This document shows positions 22,932-31,226 of a stretch of DNA of 37,323 nucleotides, piece by piece. The position numbers and the translations under genes are program-made. Source of the DNA: Actinobacteria bacterium OK074 (GTDB taxonomy: Bacteria > Actinomycetota > Actinomycetes > Streptomycetales > Streptomycetaceae). Position 1 is the first letter of the stretch. Each line of letters begins with the position of its first letter. The stretch spans positions 1-37,323 of the forward strand of contig LJCV01000306.1 in assembly GCA_001298575.1 (NCBI GenBank), given 5' to 3'. The notes under the pieces were generated by a model. It was not told the origin of the DNA. It did not search any database and saw only the letters and a list, made by a program, of their open reading frames with translations.

Positions 22932-23073
22932 CTGGCTCTCCCCTGACGGTTGGCTTACCGGTATTGGAGTGGCCAGGGTCGACGTAAGTCTGTCGCGTAC
23001 ACAACAGCCGCATGTCGGACAGATGAGTTTCGGATGGCGGACCGGCACCGCATCACCGGGCGCGGCCCGCCCG

Positions 23074-23149
23074 CCACTTGAACCACACCGCCGCCACTCG
23101 AACCGCACCGCCGGACGCGGCCCACACCACCACTTGAACCACACCGCCG
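23074..23149. repeat. Three 20-bp repeats before the dehydrogenase gene
   Basis: CCACTTGAACCACACCGCCG occurs at 23074-23093 and 23130-23149, with a two-mismatch copy at 23094-23113. The first and last are also preceded by similar GCGGCCC stretches, so a larger unit has been duplicated. The block lies 31 bases before the dehydrogenase start. The rest of 22932-23180 contains no gene. Confidence 0.75.
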
Positions 23150-23180
23150 CCTCGTACGACCTCCCGTACCCTGCGGAACC

Positions 23181-23966
23181 ATGACCGACAGTCACAAGAA
23201 AACCGCCGTCGTCACCGGCGCGGGCTCCGGCATCGGCCGCGCGGTCGCCCTCGAACTGCTGCGCACGGGCTGGTCCGTGGCGCTCGCGGGACGCCACGTC
23301 GAGACGCTGACGGAGACGGCCGCCCTGGCCGCCGGCACCGCGCCGGGCGCACGGACCGCCACCGACGCCACCATCGCCGTCCGCACCGACGTCTCCCAAC
23401 CCGCCGACGTCGCCGCCCTGTTCGCCGCCACCGTGGACCGGTTCGGGCGCCTGGACCTGCTGTTCAACAACGCGGGCACGTTCGGGCCCGGCGGGGTGCC
23501 CGTCGAGGAACTCTCCTACGACGCCTGGAAACACGTCGTGGACACCAACCTCAACGGGGCGTTCCTGTGCGCGCAGGCGGCGTACCGGCAGATGAAGGAG
23601 CAGGATCCGCAGGGCGGCCGGATCATCAACAACGGCTCGATCTCGGCGCATGTGCCGCGCCCCAACTCGGCGCCGTACAGCGCGACCAAGCACGCGCTGA
23701 CCGGGCTGACCAAGTCCCTCTCGCTGGACGGGCGTCCGTACCGCATCGCGGTCGGCCAGATCGACATCGGCAACGCGGCGACCGAGATGACCGGCCGGAT
23801 GCGGAAGGGGGTGCTCCAGGCCAACGGCGAGATCGTGCCGGAGCCGGTGATGGACGTGGCCGAAGTGGCGCGCACGGTACGGCACATGGCCGAGCTGCCA
23901 CTGGAGGCGAACATCCAGTTCGCGACCGTACTGGCGACGACGATGCCGTACGTGGGCCGCGGCTGA
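23181..23966 (+). CDS. Short-chain dehydrogenase/reductase
   Basis: Classical SDR, 261 residues, NAD(P)(H)-dependent. Cofactor motif TGAGSGIG (12-19), NNAG (96-99), and catalytic S153, Y166 and K170 (YSATK) are all present. R38 after the second strand (AGRHV) suggests NADP preference, but this is weak. The C-terminal QIDIGNAATEMTGRM is common in actinobacterial members. It stands alone: upstream is a repeat block and the next gene is convergent. Substrate unknown. Confidence 0.9.
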   Translation: MTDSHKKTAVVTGAGSGIGRAVALELLRTGWSVALAGRHVETLTETAALAAGTAPGARTATDATIAVRTDVSQPADVAALFAATVDRFGRLDLLFNNAGTFGPGGVPVEELSYDAWKHVVDTNLNGAFLCAQAAYRQMKEQDPQGGRIINNGSISAHVPRPNSAPYSATKHALTGLTKSLSLDGRPYRIAVGQIDIGNAATEMTGRMRKGVLQANGEIVPEPVMDVAEVARTVRHMAELPLEANIQFATVLATTMPYVGRG

Positions 23967-24281
23967 CCCCAACTCCCCGGCCCAACTCCCCACCCCACGC
24001 CCGCCTTACAACTTCCACAACCGGAATCAATCCGTCCGGACTATTCGAGCACGTCGGCGCCGTATGCTCGAACCCTTCCTCCACGAAAGCTTCACAGGTG
24101 GAGGGAGCGGCTCCCGCAGCCGTGCCCGAGGGGGGAGGCGGCGGCCGTTCCGCGTCCGGGTGGGGGTGGGAACTCGCGTGGGACCGCGAGACCGCACCCG
24201 GACAAGCGGAACGGCCGCCCCACATCAACCCGTGCGGCGGCCGCAAGCTCCGTACAACTCCCGAAAGTACAACTCCCGTAC
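23967..24281. other. Convergent intergenic region, 315 bp, no gene
   Basis: No coding region is supported. Contents: an 8-bp inverted repeat TTCGAGCA (24044-24051) and TGCTCGAA (24065-24072), a long hairpin (24140-24219, listed separately), and a direct repeat GTACAACTCCCG at 24252-24263 and 24268-24279 next to the carboxypeptidase stop. Frames open here translate to Arg/Pro-rich shadows. Confidence 0.65.
24140..24219. terminator. Long bidirectional hairpin
   Basis: The left arm (24140-24162) pairs perfectly with the right arm (24195-24219) over 23 bp except for a two-base AA bulge at 24204-24205. The loop contains a second hairpin, CTCGCG (24173-24178) with CGCGAG (24185-24190). It lies between the convergent dehydrogenase and carboxypeptidase genes, so a two-way terminator is the simple reading. 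The stem is far longer than a terminator needs. Confidence 0.7.
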
Positions 24282-25490
24282 TCAGCCCCGGTGTCGGCCG
24301 CCCTCCGCCTCGGCCCGTGCCGTCCGCCGTCGCCGCAGCGCGTACGCCCCGCCGGCCAGCACCACCACCGCGCCGCCCGCGCCGCCGATCGCGCCCCAGG
24401 ACGTCGAGGAGCCGCCCGAGGCGGCGGACGCCTGGGACTGGGACCCGGCCGCGCCCTTCGCTCCGGAGGAGCCGGAGGCACCCGCGGACGACGACGGTGC
24501 CGCCGTGGCCGGTGCCCCGCCCTCGCTCAGCGGCTTGACCAGGGTGCCGATCGAGTCGGTCTTGCCCGCGTTCTTGAAGCCCCAGTCCAGCAGTTGGGCC
24601 GTCTCCGCGTAGACGCCGTTGCCGCCCGCCTTGGGGTGCATGACGGTCACCAGCAGGGTGCGGCCGTCGCGGGTCGCCGCGCCGGTGAAGGTGTTGCCCG
24701 CGTTGGTCGTGTAGCCGTTCTTGACGCCGATCAGACCGTCGTAGGTGTCCATGCCGTACGCCCCGGTGAGCAGGCGGTCGGTGTTCTGGATCTGGAAGGT
24801 CTTCTTGCCGCCCGCGGGGAAGTCGGCGGTCTTGGTCGAGCAGTAGGAGCGGAAGTCGGGGTTGCCGAGCCCGTGCCGGGCGAACAGCGTCAGGTCGTAG
24901 GCCGACGAGAGCTGGCCGGGGTGGTCGAAGCCGTCGGGGCTGACGACGTGGGTGTCGAGGGCCTGGAGGTCGGCGGCCTTCTTCTGCATCTCGGCGACGG
25001 TCTCGTCGACGCCGCCGTTCAGGTGCGCGAGCACGTGCACCGCGTCGTTGCCGGAGCGCAGGAAGACGCCGAGCCACAGTTGCTCGACGGTGTACGTGAT
25101 CCCCTCCTTGACGCCGACCAGGCTGGAGCCCGCGGGGATGCCCGCGAGGTCGTCGACGGTCACCGTGTGCCGTTCGGTGCGCTCGAACTTCGTCAGCACC
25201 GTGTCCGCGAAGAGCATCTTCAGGGTGGACGCGGGAGCGAGGCGCTTGTGCGCGTTGGACGCGGCCAGGATCTCCCCGCTCTCCTGGTCGGCGACCAGCC
25301 AGGACCGGGCGGAGAGTCCCTTGGGCAGCGCCGAGCCGCCTCTGACCTGGGCGCCGGAACGGCCGAGCCGGCTCCCGCCGACGACGGCGGCGGACGTGGC
25401 GGCGGCCGGCGTGGGGACGGCGGCGGCCAGGGGGGCGGCCGCGGCGAAGCCGAGGACCGCACGACGGGAAAGGCGAGAGGAGTCACGCAT
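24282..25490 (-). CDS. D-alanyl-D-alanine carboxypeptidase (DacA-like, S11 family)
   Basis: Secreted low-molecular-weight penicillin-binding protein that trims the terminal D-Ala of peptidoglycan stem peptides, 402 residues. Signal sequence SRRAVLGFAAAAPLAAAV with a twin Arg (possible Tat). Catalytic motifs: STLK (S88, K91), SGN (146-148) and KNG (257-259), where Thr of the usual KTG is Asn, a variant seen in actinobacterial homologues. A Ser/Ala/Gly-rich linker, one helix (GGAGGAVVVLAGGAYAL) and RRRR close the protein, so it is held in the membrane. The ATG at 25490 has a poor ribosome site; homologues start with the same MRDSSRL, which decides it. Confidence 0.9.
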   Translation of the reverse strand: MRDSSRLSRRAVLGFAAAAPLAAAVPTPAAATSAAVVGGSRLGRSGAQVRGGSALPKGLSARSWLVADQESGEILAASNAHKRLAPASTLKMLFADTVLTKFERTERHTVTVDDLAGIPAGSSLVGVKEGITYTVEQLWLGVFLRSGNDAVHVLAHLNGGVDETVAEMQKKAADLQALDTHVVSPDGFDHPGQLSSAYDLTLFARHGLGNPDFRSYCSTKTADFPAGGKKTFQIQNTDRLLTGAYGMDTYDGLIGVKNGYTTNAGNTFTGAATRDGRTLLVTVMHPKAGGNGVYAETAQLLDWGFKNAGKTDSIGTLVKPLSEGGAPATAAPSSSAGASGSSGAKGAAGSQSQASAASGGSSTSWGAIGGAGGAVVVLAGGAYALRRRRTARAEAEGGRHRG

Positions 25491-25912
25491 CAGGGGACCG
25501 TACAAAGGGATGCTGTGTCCGCGCACAGAGGGGTGCCCAAGACCGGGCAAAGACGGAGTCAGCGGGAGCCCATCGGGGGGCGCGCCGGGCGCACGCGGGG
25601 GCTCACCGCACCCGACGGGAAATGGTGAAAGACACCACTCCCCGTACGACGCGTTCCGGCCGGTGCGCACTGCCACCGTCCCACCGGGAGATGCCCACCG
25701 GCCGGTCCGCCTTCTCTTCACCAGGCAACGATTGAACTGGGGTTTCCTGGCAACAGCCCCTCCGCAGCCTGGGAATGAGCTGTCTGATGAAGAATTGATT
25801 TCGGACGCCGCATTCTCAGTCCACGCACATGAGTTACTCAGGGCGACTCAAAGGTTTCTCCATAACTTGTGGGCGCGTCCACAGCGGGCGCCAAGAACCT
25901 TAGAGGAACGGG
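25491..25912. other. Divergent promoter region, 422 bp, no gene
   Basis: This gap lies between the carboxypeptidase (minus) and the ABC permease (plus). Bases 25735-25880 are clearly richer in A/T than the rest of the window (GAAGAATTGATTTCGG, TTTCTCCATAACTTG), as promoters are in Streptomyces. I could not pair a convincing -35 with a -10. The open frames through it look like non-coding shadows. Confidence 0.6.
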
Positions 25913-27388
25913 ATGTTTGGCATCTATCTCAAGCGCGAGCTGGGCCGGCGCAAGAAAGCCGCACTGGTCATCGCCATGGGTCTGGCGCTCGGTATCGCGC
26001 TGGTCATCACCGTCAACTCGGTGTCGGCCGGCATGTCCCAGGCCCAGGACAAGGTTCTTCAGTCCCTCTACGGGCTCGGCACCGACATGACGGTCACGAA
26101 GTCGGCGGCGGCACCCACGTCGAACAGTTCGGGCAGACCGAGCTTCAACTTCGACGCCCAGTCCAACAGCAGCAGCAAGACGCAGAGTTCGGACCAGGTG
26201 CGGACGCAGGGTGGTCAGGCCCTGAAGTCCTCCCTCGTCACGAAGGTCGCGGACCAGAAGGGCGTGGCGACCGCGGTCGGCGCGCTCTCCCTGAACGTCA
26301 CGAAGGTCGACGGCACCTTCACCCAGGGCAAGGCGCAGTCCTCCACCACCACGCAGAGCCAGGGCCAGGGCGGTGGCCCCGGCGGCTCCAGCAGCAGCGG
26401 TTCCACGGCCGCGCCGCAGGTCCAGGGCGGCGGCGCCAACTTCGACGTCAACTCGTACTCGGTGGTCGGTGTCGACGTCACCAACCAGGACCTCGGCCCG
26501 CTGTCGACGATGACCATCACCTCGGGCAAGACGTTCACGTCGGCGCAGACCGACGCCAAGGTCGCGGTGGTCTCCAAGTCGTACGCCAAGTCCAGCAAGT
26601 ACAAGGTCGGTTCGACGTTCAAGATCTCCGGCACCAAGTACACGGTCATCGGCATCGCGACGCCCTCCAGCAGCGAGACCACGACCGACGTCTTCCTGCC
26701 GCTGAAGCAGGCGCAGACCCTCGGTGACGCCAAGAACGAGGTCACCACGATCTACGTCCAGGCCACCGACTCGAAGCAGATCGCGACCGTCAAGACGACG
26801 ATCCAGAAGAACATCTCCGGTACGACGGTGACGACCTCCGCGGACCTCGCCGACACCGTCTCGGGCTCCCTGTCGACCGCCTCCAGCCTGGCGACCAGCG
26901 TCGGCAAGTGGCTGTCGATCGCGGTGCTGATCGCCGCGTTCCTGGTGGCCGCGCTGCTCACCTCCTCGGCCGTGTCCCGCCGGGTGCGCGAGTTCGGCAC
27001 CCTGAAGGCGCTCGGCTGGCCCAGCGGGCGGGTGACCCGGCAGGTCGTGGGCGAGTCGATCGTGAACGGTCTGCTCGGCGGCGCCCTCGGCATCGCGCTC
27101 GGCCTGGCGGCGGCGTACACGGTGACGGCGATCAGCCCGACCCTGACGGCGTCGCTCGGCAGCAGCGGTGGCGGTGGCGGCCAGGGCGGTCCCGGTGGCG
27201 GCGGTCCGGGCGGTGGCGGGCAGGCGGCCTCCACCACGATGGACATCGCGCTGTCGGCGCCGGTCTCGGCGACGACGATCGCGCTCGCGGTGGGTCTCGC
27301 GGTCGCGGGCGGTCTGATCGCCGGGGCGATGGGCGGCTGGCGCGCCTCCCGGATGCGCCCGGCGGACGCCCTGCGCAGCGTCTCCTAA
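25913..27388 (+). CDS. MacB/FtsX-type ABC transporter permease
   Basis: Membrane component of an export or lipoprotein-type ABC system, 491 residues. Helix 1 at about 18-40, a large outer domain (about 41-320), then three helices near 330-355, 378-405 and 447-470. SRRVREFGTLKALGWPSGRV is the FtsX cytoplasmic coupling motif. The outer domain begins with a Ser/Thr/Asn-rich stretch and contains a GQGGGPGGSSSSGS spacer. A second Gly-rich spacer (about 420-441) lies between the last helices. Both spacers are low-complexity and likely surface exposed. The ATG has GAGGAACGGG upstream. The ATPase gene follows by 46 bases. Substrate unknown; a role in cell-envelope stress or antimicrobial export is usual for the family. 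Confidence 0.88.
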   Translation: MFGIYLKRELGRRKKAALVIAMGLALGIALVITVNSVSAGMSQAQDKVLQSLYGLGTDMTVTKSAAAPTSNSSGRPSFNFDAQSNSSSKTQSSDQVRTQGGQALKSSLVTKVADQKGVATAVGALSLNVTKVDGTFTQGKAQSSTTTQSQGQGGGPGGSSSSGSTAAPQVQGGGANFDVNSYSVVGVDVTNQDLGPLSTMTITSGKTFTSAQTDAKVAVVSKSYAKSSKYKVGSTFKISGTKYTVIGIATPSSSETTTDVFLPLKQAQTLGDAKNEVTTIYVQATDSKQIATVKTTIQKNISGTTVTTSADLADTVSGSLSTASSLATSVGKWLSIAVLIAAFLVAALLTSSAVSRRVREFGTLKALGWPSGRVTRQVVGESIVNGLLGGALGIALGLAAAYTVTAISPTLTASLGSSGGGGGQGGPGGGGPGGGGQAASTTMDIALSAPVSATTIALAVGLAVAGGLIAGAMGGWRASRMRPADALRSVS

Positions 27389-27434
27389 CCCCTCCCCACC
27401 ACTCCCCCGAATTTCTTCCTCACGGAGAGAAACT

Positions 27435-28154
27435 ATGTACACGCTCACCGGCGTCACCAAGCGCTATACGCGCGGCAAGGAGACGGTGGAGGCGCTGCGC
27501 GGCATCGACCTCACCATCGAGGACGGTGACCAGCTCGTCATCCAGGGCCCCACCGGCGGCGGCAAGTCGACCCTGCTCCAGATGATCGGCGGCCTCGACC
27601 GCCCCTCCGAGGGCAGTGTCGAACTGGACGGCCTGGACCTCGCCACGATCGGCGAGGCCAAGCTGACCCGGGTGCGCGCCGAGAAGATCGGCATCATCTT
27701 CCAGGCGTTCAACCTCATCCCGACGCTCACCGCGCAGGAGAACGTCGAGACGGCTCTGGTCCCGCTGGGCGTCAAGCCCGCCGAGCGGCGCGAGCGGGCC
27801 GCCGAGGCGCTGCGCTCGGTCGGCCTGGGCGAGCGCCTGACCCACGTGCCGACGGAGCTGTCCGGCGGCCAGCAGCAGCGCGTGGCGATTGCCCGCGCGC
27901 TGGTCAAGCGCCCGAAGGTGCTGCTCGCCGACGAACCGACCGGCAACCTCGACGAGAGCACCCGCGACGACATCATGGCGCTGCTGGAAGGGCTGTGGCA
28001 CGAGTACGGGCTGACCTTCATCATGGTCACCCACGACTCGTCCATCGCCCGCCGGGCACCCCGCCTCGCCACCATCAAGGAAGGCCGGCTGACCCTGACG
28101 GAGCAGAGCCCGCGGCTCGCGGCCCAGCAGGGCGGCGGCCAGGGCGGCTACTGA
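27435..28154 (+). CDS. MacB/LolD-type ABC transporter ATPase
   Basis: ATPase partner of the preceding permease, 239 residues. Walker A GPTGGGKST, Q-loop IIFQAFNLIPTLTAQENV (typical of the MacB/LolD group), signature LSGGQQQR, Walker B VLLADEPTGNLDE and switch His in MVTHDSS. Ends with a Gln/Gly tail (AAQQGGGQGGY). GGAGA lies just before the ATG. The permease-ATPase pair lacks a visible adaptor or periplasmic protein. Confidence 0.93.
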   Translation: MYTLTGVTKRYTRGKETVEALRGIDLTIEDGDQLVIQGPTGGGKSTLLQMIGGLDRPSEGSVELDGLDLATIGEAKLTRVRAEKIGIIFQAFNLIPTLTAQENVETALVPLGVKPAERRERAAEALRSVGLGERLTHVPTELSGGQQQRVAIARALVKRPKVLLADEPTGNLDESTRDDIMALLEGLWHEYGLTFIMVTHDSSIARRAPRLATIKEGRLTLTEQSPRLAAQQGGGQGGY

Positions 28155-28165
28155 CCGCCAACAGG

Positions 28166-28193
28166 GGGCGCCCACAACACCGTTGGGGCGCCC
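28166..28193. terminator. Hairpin after the ABC ATPase gene
   Basis: GGGCGCCCA (28166-28174) pairs with TGGGGCGCCC (28184-28193), with one extra G, across the loop CAACACCGT. It lies 12 bases past the ATPase stop and before the convergent aldo/keto reductase. There is no T-run. Confidence 0.6.
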
Positions 28194-28273
28194 ACCGCCC
28201 GCTCGGCCTTCCCGGACAGGGGCCGCCCGGCCCCGACCGCCCAGCCCCGTGGACACCCGCGGACAGGGGCCGC

Positions 28274-29272
28274 TCAGCGCCCGAGCAGTTGGTCGATCTC
28301 GGCCAGTTGCCCGGCGGCGAGCGGCCCCTTCGCCATGGCGCCCGCGTTCTCCTCGGCCTGCGCGACCGAGCGGAAGCCGGGGATGGGGATGGTGCTGGGG
28401 CTGCGCGCCCACAGCCAGGCCAGGGCGCCCTGCGCGAGGGTGCGGCCGTCGCTGGTGAGGATCTCGCGCAGGGACTCGATCCGGGCGAACCACTCGGCGT
28501 CCACGCCCGAGGACCCGTCGCCGAAGCCCTGGAGCCACTCCGGCGGCCTGCTGCGCACGTCGCCCGCCTCGATGATCTCCCCCGGCTTGCGCTTGCCGGC
28601 CAGCAACCCCATCGCCAGCGGGCTGCGGTTGACGCTCGCGATCCCCGACTCCTCGCACAGGGCGAACATGTCGGGGGTGTCCTCGATGACGTTCGCCGCG
28701 TGCTGCACGGCGGCACAGTGCTCCCCCTCGGCGAACACGGCCGCGCGGGCCGGGTCGTCGGTGCTCCACGCGTACGCCCGGATCAGCCCCTCGCGCACGA
28801 ACTCCTCGCAGGTTTCCCGGAGTTGGGCCGCGCGGTCGACGTCCGCGTCGCCGATGTGCAGCTGGTAGAGGTCGACGTGGTCGGTGCCCAGGCGCTTGAG
28901 GGAGGCGGTCAGCGCGGCGCGGGCGTACGCGGGCGAGTCGTCGGTGCCGACGAGGAGGCGGCGCTCCGGGTCGATCACGTTGCCCCACTTGGTGGCCACG
29001 ACGACGTCGCCGCGCCGCCCGCCGAGCGCCCGGCCCAGGAGGCGTTCGCTGTGTCCGGTGCCGTACGCGTCCGCCGTGTCGAAGAAGGTGACGCCGAGGT
29101 CGAGGGCGCGGTGCACGGCCCGTACGGACTCCTCGTCGTCGACCTTGCCCCAGCCCAGCGGCTGGCCGTCCGGCCGCCAGAACTCGCCGCCGATCGCCCA
29201 GCAGCCGAAGCCGAGCGCGCTGACCTCGATGCCGGTCCTGCCGAGGGTCCTGGTGTACGTGGTGGTCTCCAT
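28274..29272 (-). CDS. Aldo/keto reductase
   Basis: NADPH-dependent carbonyl reductase with a TIM-barrel fold, 332 residues. The catalytic tetrad is visible: D65, Y70 (DTADAYGTGHSE), K95 (VVVATKWG) and H139 (DLYQLHIGD). IPIPGFRSVAQAEENA near the end is the NADP-binding region of the yeast/actinobacterial group. The ATG at 29272 is preferred because homologues begin at YTRTLGRTGIEVSALGFG; the ten extra residues upstream have no support. Monocistronic between convergent and divergent neighbours. Substrate unknown. Confidence 0.9.
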   Translation of the reverse strand: METTTYTRTLGRTGIEVSALGFGCWAIGGEFWRPDGQPLGWGKVDDEESVRAVHRALDLGVTFFDTADAYGTGHSERLLGRALGGRRGDVVVATKWGNVIDPERRLLVGTDDSPAYARAALTASLKRLGTDHVDLYQLHIGDADVDRAAQLRETCEEFVREGLIRAYAWSTDDPARAAVFAEGEHCAAVQHAANVIEDTPDMFALCEESGIASVNRSPLAMGLLAGKRKPGEIIEAGDVRSRPPEWLQGFGDGSSGVDAEWFARIESLREILTSDGRTLAQGALAWLWARSPSTIPIPGFRSVAQAEENAGAMAKGPLAAGQLAEIDQLLGR

Positions 29273-29358
29273 GCCCTGAACGCTAGGAGTTGAAGTGCAC
29301 ACGAGGGCAAGCGCACACGCGAAAGACCGTTGTCAGTGGCGCGTGGCAGGCTGCGTCC

Positions 29359-29721
29359 ATGAACGAACACGCCCTTGAGATCCAGGAGCCGCCCGGCCTC
29401 TGGGAGTCCATCGGCCGGCTACAGGGCTGGCTGGCCGCCAACCGGCGGGTCGACGGCCGGGAAGCCGTCCTGCTCCAGCTGCTGAAGATCTCGGAGGAGG
29501 TCGGCGAGGTCGCCCAGGCGGTGATCGGCGCGACGGGGCAGAACCCGCGCAAGGGGCTCTCGCACACCTGGGACGACGTCCAGGGCGAGCTGTGCGACGT
29601 GGTGATCACGGCACTGGTCGCGCTGCACACGCTGACCCCGCGCGCGGGCGAGGTGTTCGAGGCGCACCTGGCCGGAGTCGTCGAGCGTTCGCTCGACTCC
29701 CCGGATTCCAGGGGCGGCTGA
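29359..29721 (+). CDS. MazG-like nucleotide pyrophosphohydrolase
   Basis: Small all-helical NTP pyrophosphohydrolase-like protein, 120 residues. The metal-binding pattern is visible as KISEEVGE (E46, E47, E50) and GELCDVV (E77, D80). Members hydrolyse non-canonical or stress-related nucleoside triphosphates. The ATG at 29359 gives the usual short N-terminus; the upstream in-frame ATG at 29290 adds residues without similarity. The gene is divergent from the aldo/keto reductase and convergent with apbE, and its stop lies only seven bases from the apbE stop. Confidence 0.85.
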   Translation: MNEHALEIQEPPGLWESIGRLQGWLAANRRVDGREAVLLQLLKISEEVGEVAQAVIGATGQNPRKGLSHTWDDVQGELCDVVITALVALHTLTPRAGEVFEAHLAGVVERSLDSPDSRGG

Positions 29722-29728
29722 TGGACCG

Positions 29729-30472
29729 TCAGGCGCTCGCGGCCGTGGCGACCGGCAGCCCGGGGGTGCGGATCACCTGCCGGTCCGCGGCCACCGCGAA
29801 CACCTCGCAGCCCGGCCGCGAGGCCGCCCACTCGACGCCCGCCCGGCCCATCGCGAAGGCCGCCGTGGCCGTGGCGTCCGCCTCGGTGAGCGTGTCGGCG
29901 ACGACGGTCAGGCTGAGCAGGCCGGTGACGGGCAGCCCGGTGCGGCCGTCGACGATGTGGTCGCCGCGCTCGTACCGGCCGGAGGTGGCCACCGCGCCCG
30001 CGCCGACCTCCAGGACCACGCACAGTTTGTCGGCCTCCTCGGGGTGGCGCACGCCCACCCGCCAGGGGCCGCCGGCCGCGACGACGTCACCGCCGGCGTT
30101 GAGGCAGAACCGCCGTACGCCCGCCGCCGCCACCAGGTCCGCGGCCCGCTGCACCGCCCAGCCCTTGACGACGGCGCACGGGTCGAGCTTCCGCCCCGGC
30201 AGCCGTACGTTGAAGGCGCCGCCGGTGGCCGCCTTGTACTCCTCGCACAGGCCGAGGATCTCGGTGAGGTCGTCGCTGAGCCCGTCCGGGGCCAGTTCGC
30301 CGCGGTCGAGGCGGGAGACCTCGCTGTCGGGCTTGAACGGGCTGAACCGCTCGTCGACCTCGCGCAGCCAGGCGAACACCCGGTCGGCCAGGGCCTGTTC
30401 GGCGAGCGCGTCGAGGTCGTCGTCGATCCGCAGGGAGACCGGGAAGCTCATGACGTGCTCGACGCGCTGCAT
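29729..30472 (-). CDS. apbE: FAD:protein FMN transferase
   Basis: Transfers FMN from FAD to a Thr/Ser of partner flavoproteins, 247 residues. Family marks: HVMSFPVSLRI at the N-terminus, FSPFKPDSEVSRLDRG, GGAFNVRLPGRKLDPCAVVKGWAVQRAADLV, FCLNAGGDVV, AVATSGRYERGDHIVDGRTG and the metal region LTEADATATAAFAMG. It starts directly with the catalytic domain and has no signal peptide or lipobox, unlike exported ApbE proteins. The gene starts two bases after the stop of the FMN-binding protein, its obvious substrate, which has two DxxSGAT acceptor motifs. Confidence 0.92.
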   Translation of the reverse strand: MQRVEHVMSFPVSLRIDDDLDALAEQALADRVFAWLREVDERFSPFKPDSEVSRLDRGELAPDGLSDDLTEILGLCEEYKAATGGAFNVRLPGRKLDPCAVVKGWAVQRAADLVAAAGVRRFCLNAGGDVVAAGGPWRVGVRHPEEADKLCVVLEVGAGAVATSGRYERGDHIVDGRTGLPVTGLLSLTVVADTLTEADATATAAFAMGRAGVEWAASRPGCEVFAVAADRQVIRTPGLPVATAASA

Positions 30473-30473
30473 G

Positions 30474-31211
30474 TCAGGCCCCCTTCGCGTCGATGGCGGC
30501 CTGGAGGGACGTCTTGTAGGCGTCGCTGGTGATGGTGGCTCCGGAGACGGTGTCGATGCTCGCGCTCTGCGCCTTGAGGGTCTCCGAGATCAGCACCGGT
30601 ACGGCCGCCGCGGTCTGCGGGTGGTCGGGCTGCTGGAGCATCTTGACGGCGGTGATGGTGTCGCCCTTGAAGGTCACCTGGACCTGCACGGGGCCCTTCT
30701 CGGTGTTCAGCAACGAGCCGCTGACCGTCTGCGAGGTGGCTGCCGCAGCGGAGGACGAGGAGGCCGAGGGCGACGCGGAGGAGGCCGCCTTCTGGGCCTT
30801 GGCGTTCTCGTCGATCACCGCCTGGAGCGAGGTCTTGTACGCCTCGCTGGTGATGGTCGCGCCCGACACGGTGTCGATGTCCGCGCTCTGCGCCTTCAGC
30901 GTCTCCGAGATCAGCACCGGTACGGCCGCCGCGGTCTGCGGGTGGTCGGGCTGTTGCAGCATCTTGACGGCGGTGATGGTGTCGCCCTTGAAGGTCACCT
31001 GGACCTGGACGGGGCCCTTCTCGGTGTTGATGGTGCTGCTCTTCAGGGTCGTCGTACCGGAGGAGCCGGTGGCGGTGGACGACGAGGACGAGGGGGCCGG
31101 GGAGGCGGCGGCCTCGGAGGTCGTGGTCGTCGTACCGGTGGACGGGGCGTACCGCCACACGGGGATCAGCCCGGCGACCGACAGGACCACGACGGGTATG
31201 GCTCGCTTCAT
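30474..31211 (-). CDS. Protein with two near-identical FMN-binding domains
   Basis: Membrane-anchored or secreted flavoprotein, 245 residues. A hydrophobic N-terminus (IPVVVLSVAGLIPVW) and a Ser/Thr-rich stalk precede two FMN-binding domains at about 57-136 and 164-243. Each has the flavinylation motif DTVSGAT (113-119 and 220-226), where the last Thr would carry covalent FMN. The domains are almost identical over about 75 residues (NTEKGPVQVQVTFKGDTITA onwards) and the DNA copies, offset by 321 bp, share long identical runs. This points to a recent internal duplication or gene conversion. Most homologues I know have one domain. It sits between the ferric-reductase-like gene and apbE, so electrons would pass from NAD(P)H via FAD and heme to the covalent flavins outside the membrane. 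Confidence 0.9.
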   Translation of the reverse strand: MKRAIPVVVLSVAGLIPVWRYAPSTGTTTTTSEAAASPAPSSSSSTATGSSGTTTLKSSTINTEKGPVQVQVTFKGDTITAVKMLQQPDHPQTAAAVPVLISETLKAQSADIDTVSGATITSEAYKTSLQAVIDENAKAQKAASSASPSASSSSAAAATSQTVSGSLLNTEKGPVQVQVTFKGDTITAVKMLQQPDHPQTAAAVPVLISETLKAQSASIDTVSGATITSDAYKTSLQAAIDAKGA

Positions 31212-31226
31212 GGTGGGGTGGCCTCC

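Noticed and set aside
21168..22946. Long plus-strand frame opposite phoD
   Set aside because: Antisense to a phosphatase with all metal motifs; the translated product has no recognisable domain.
22932..23010. PHO box before phoD
   Set aside because: I looked for repeated GTTCACC-like units spaced by 11 bp and found no convincing pair.
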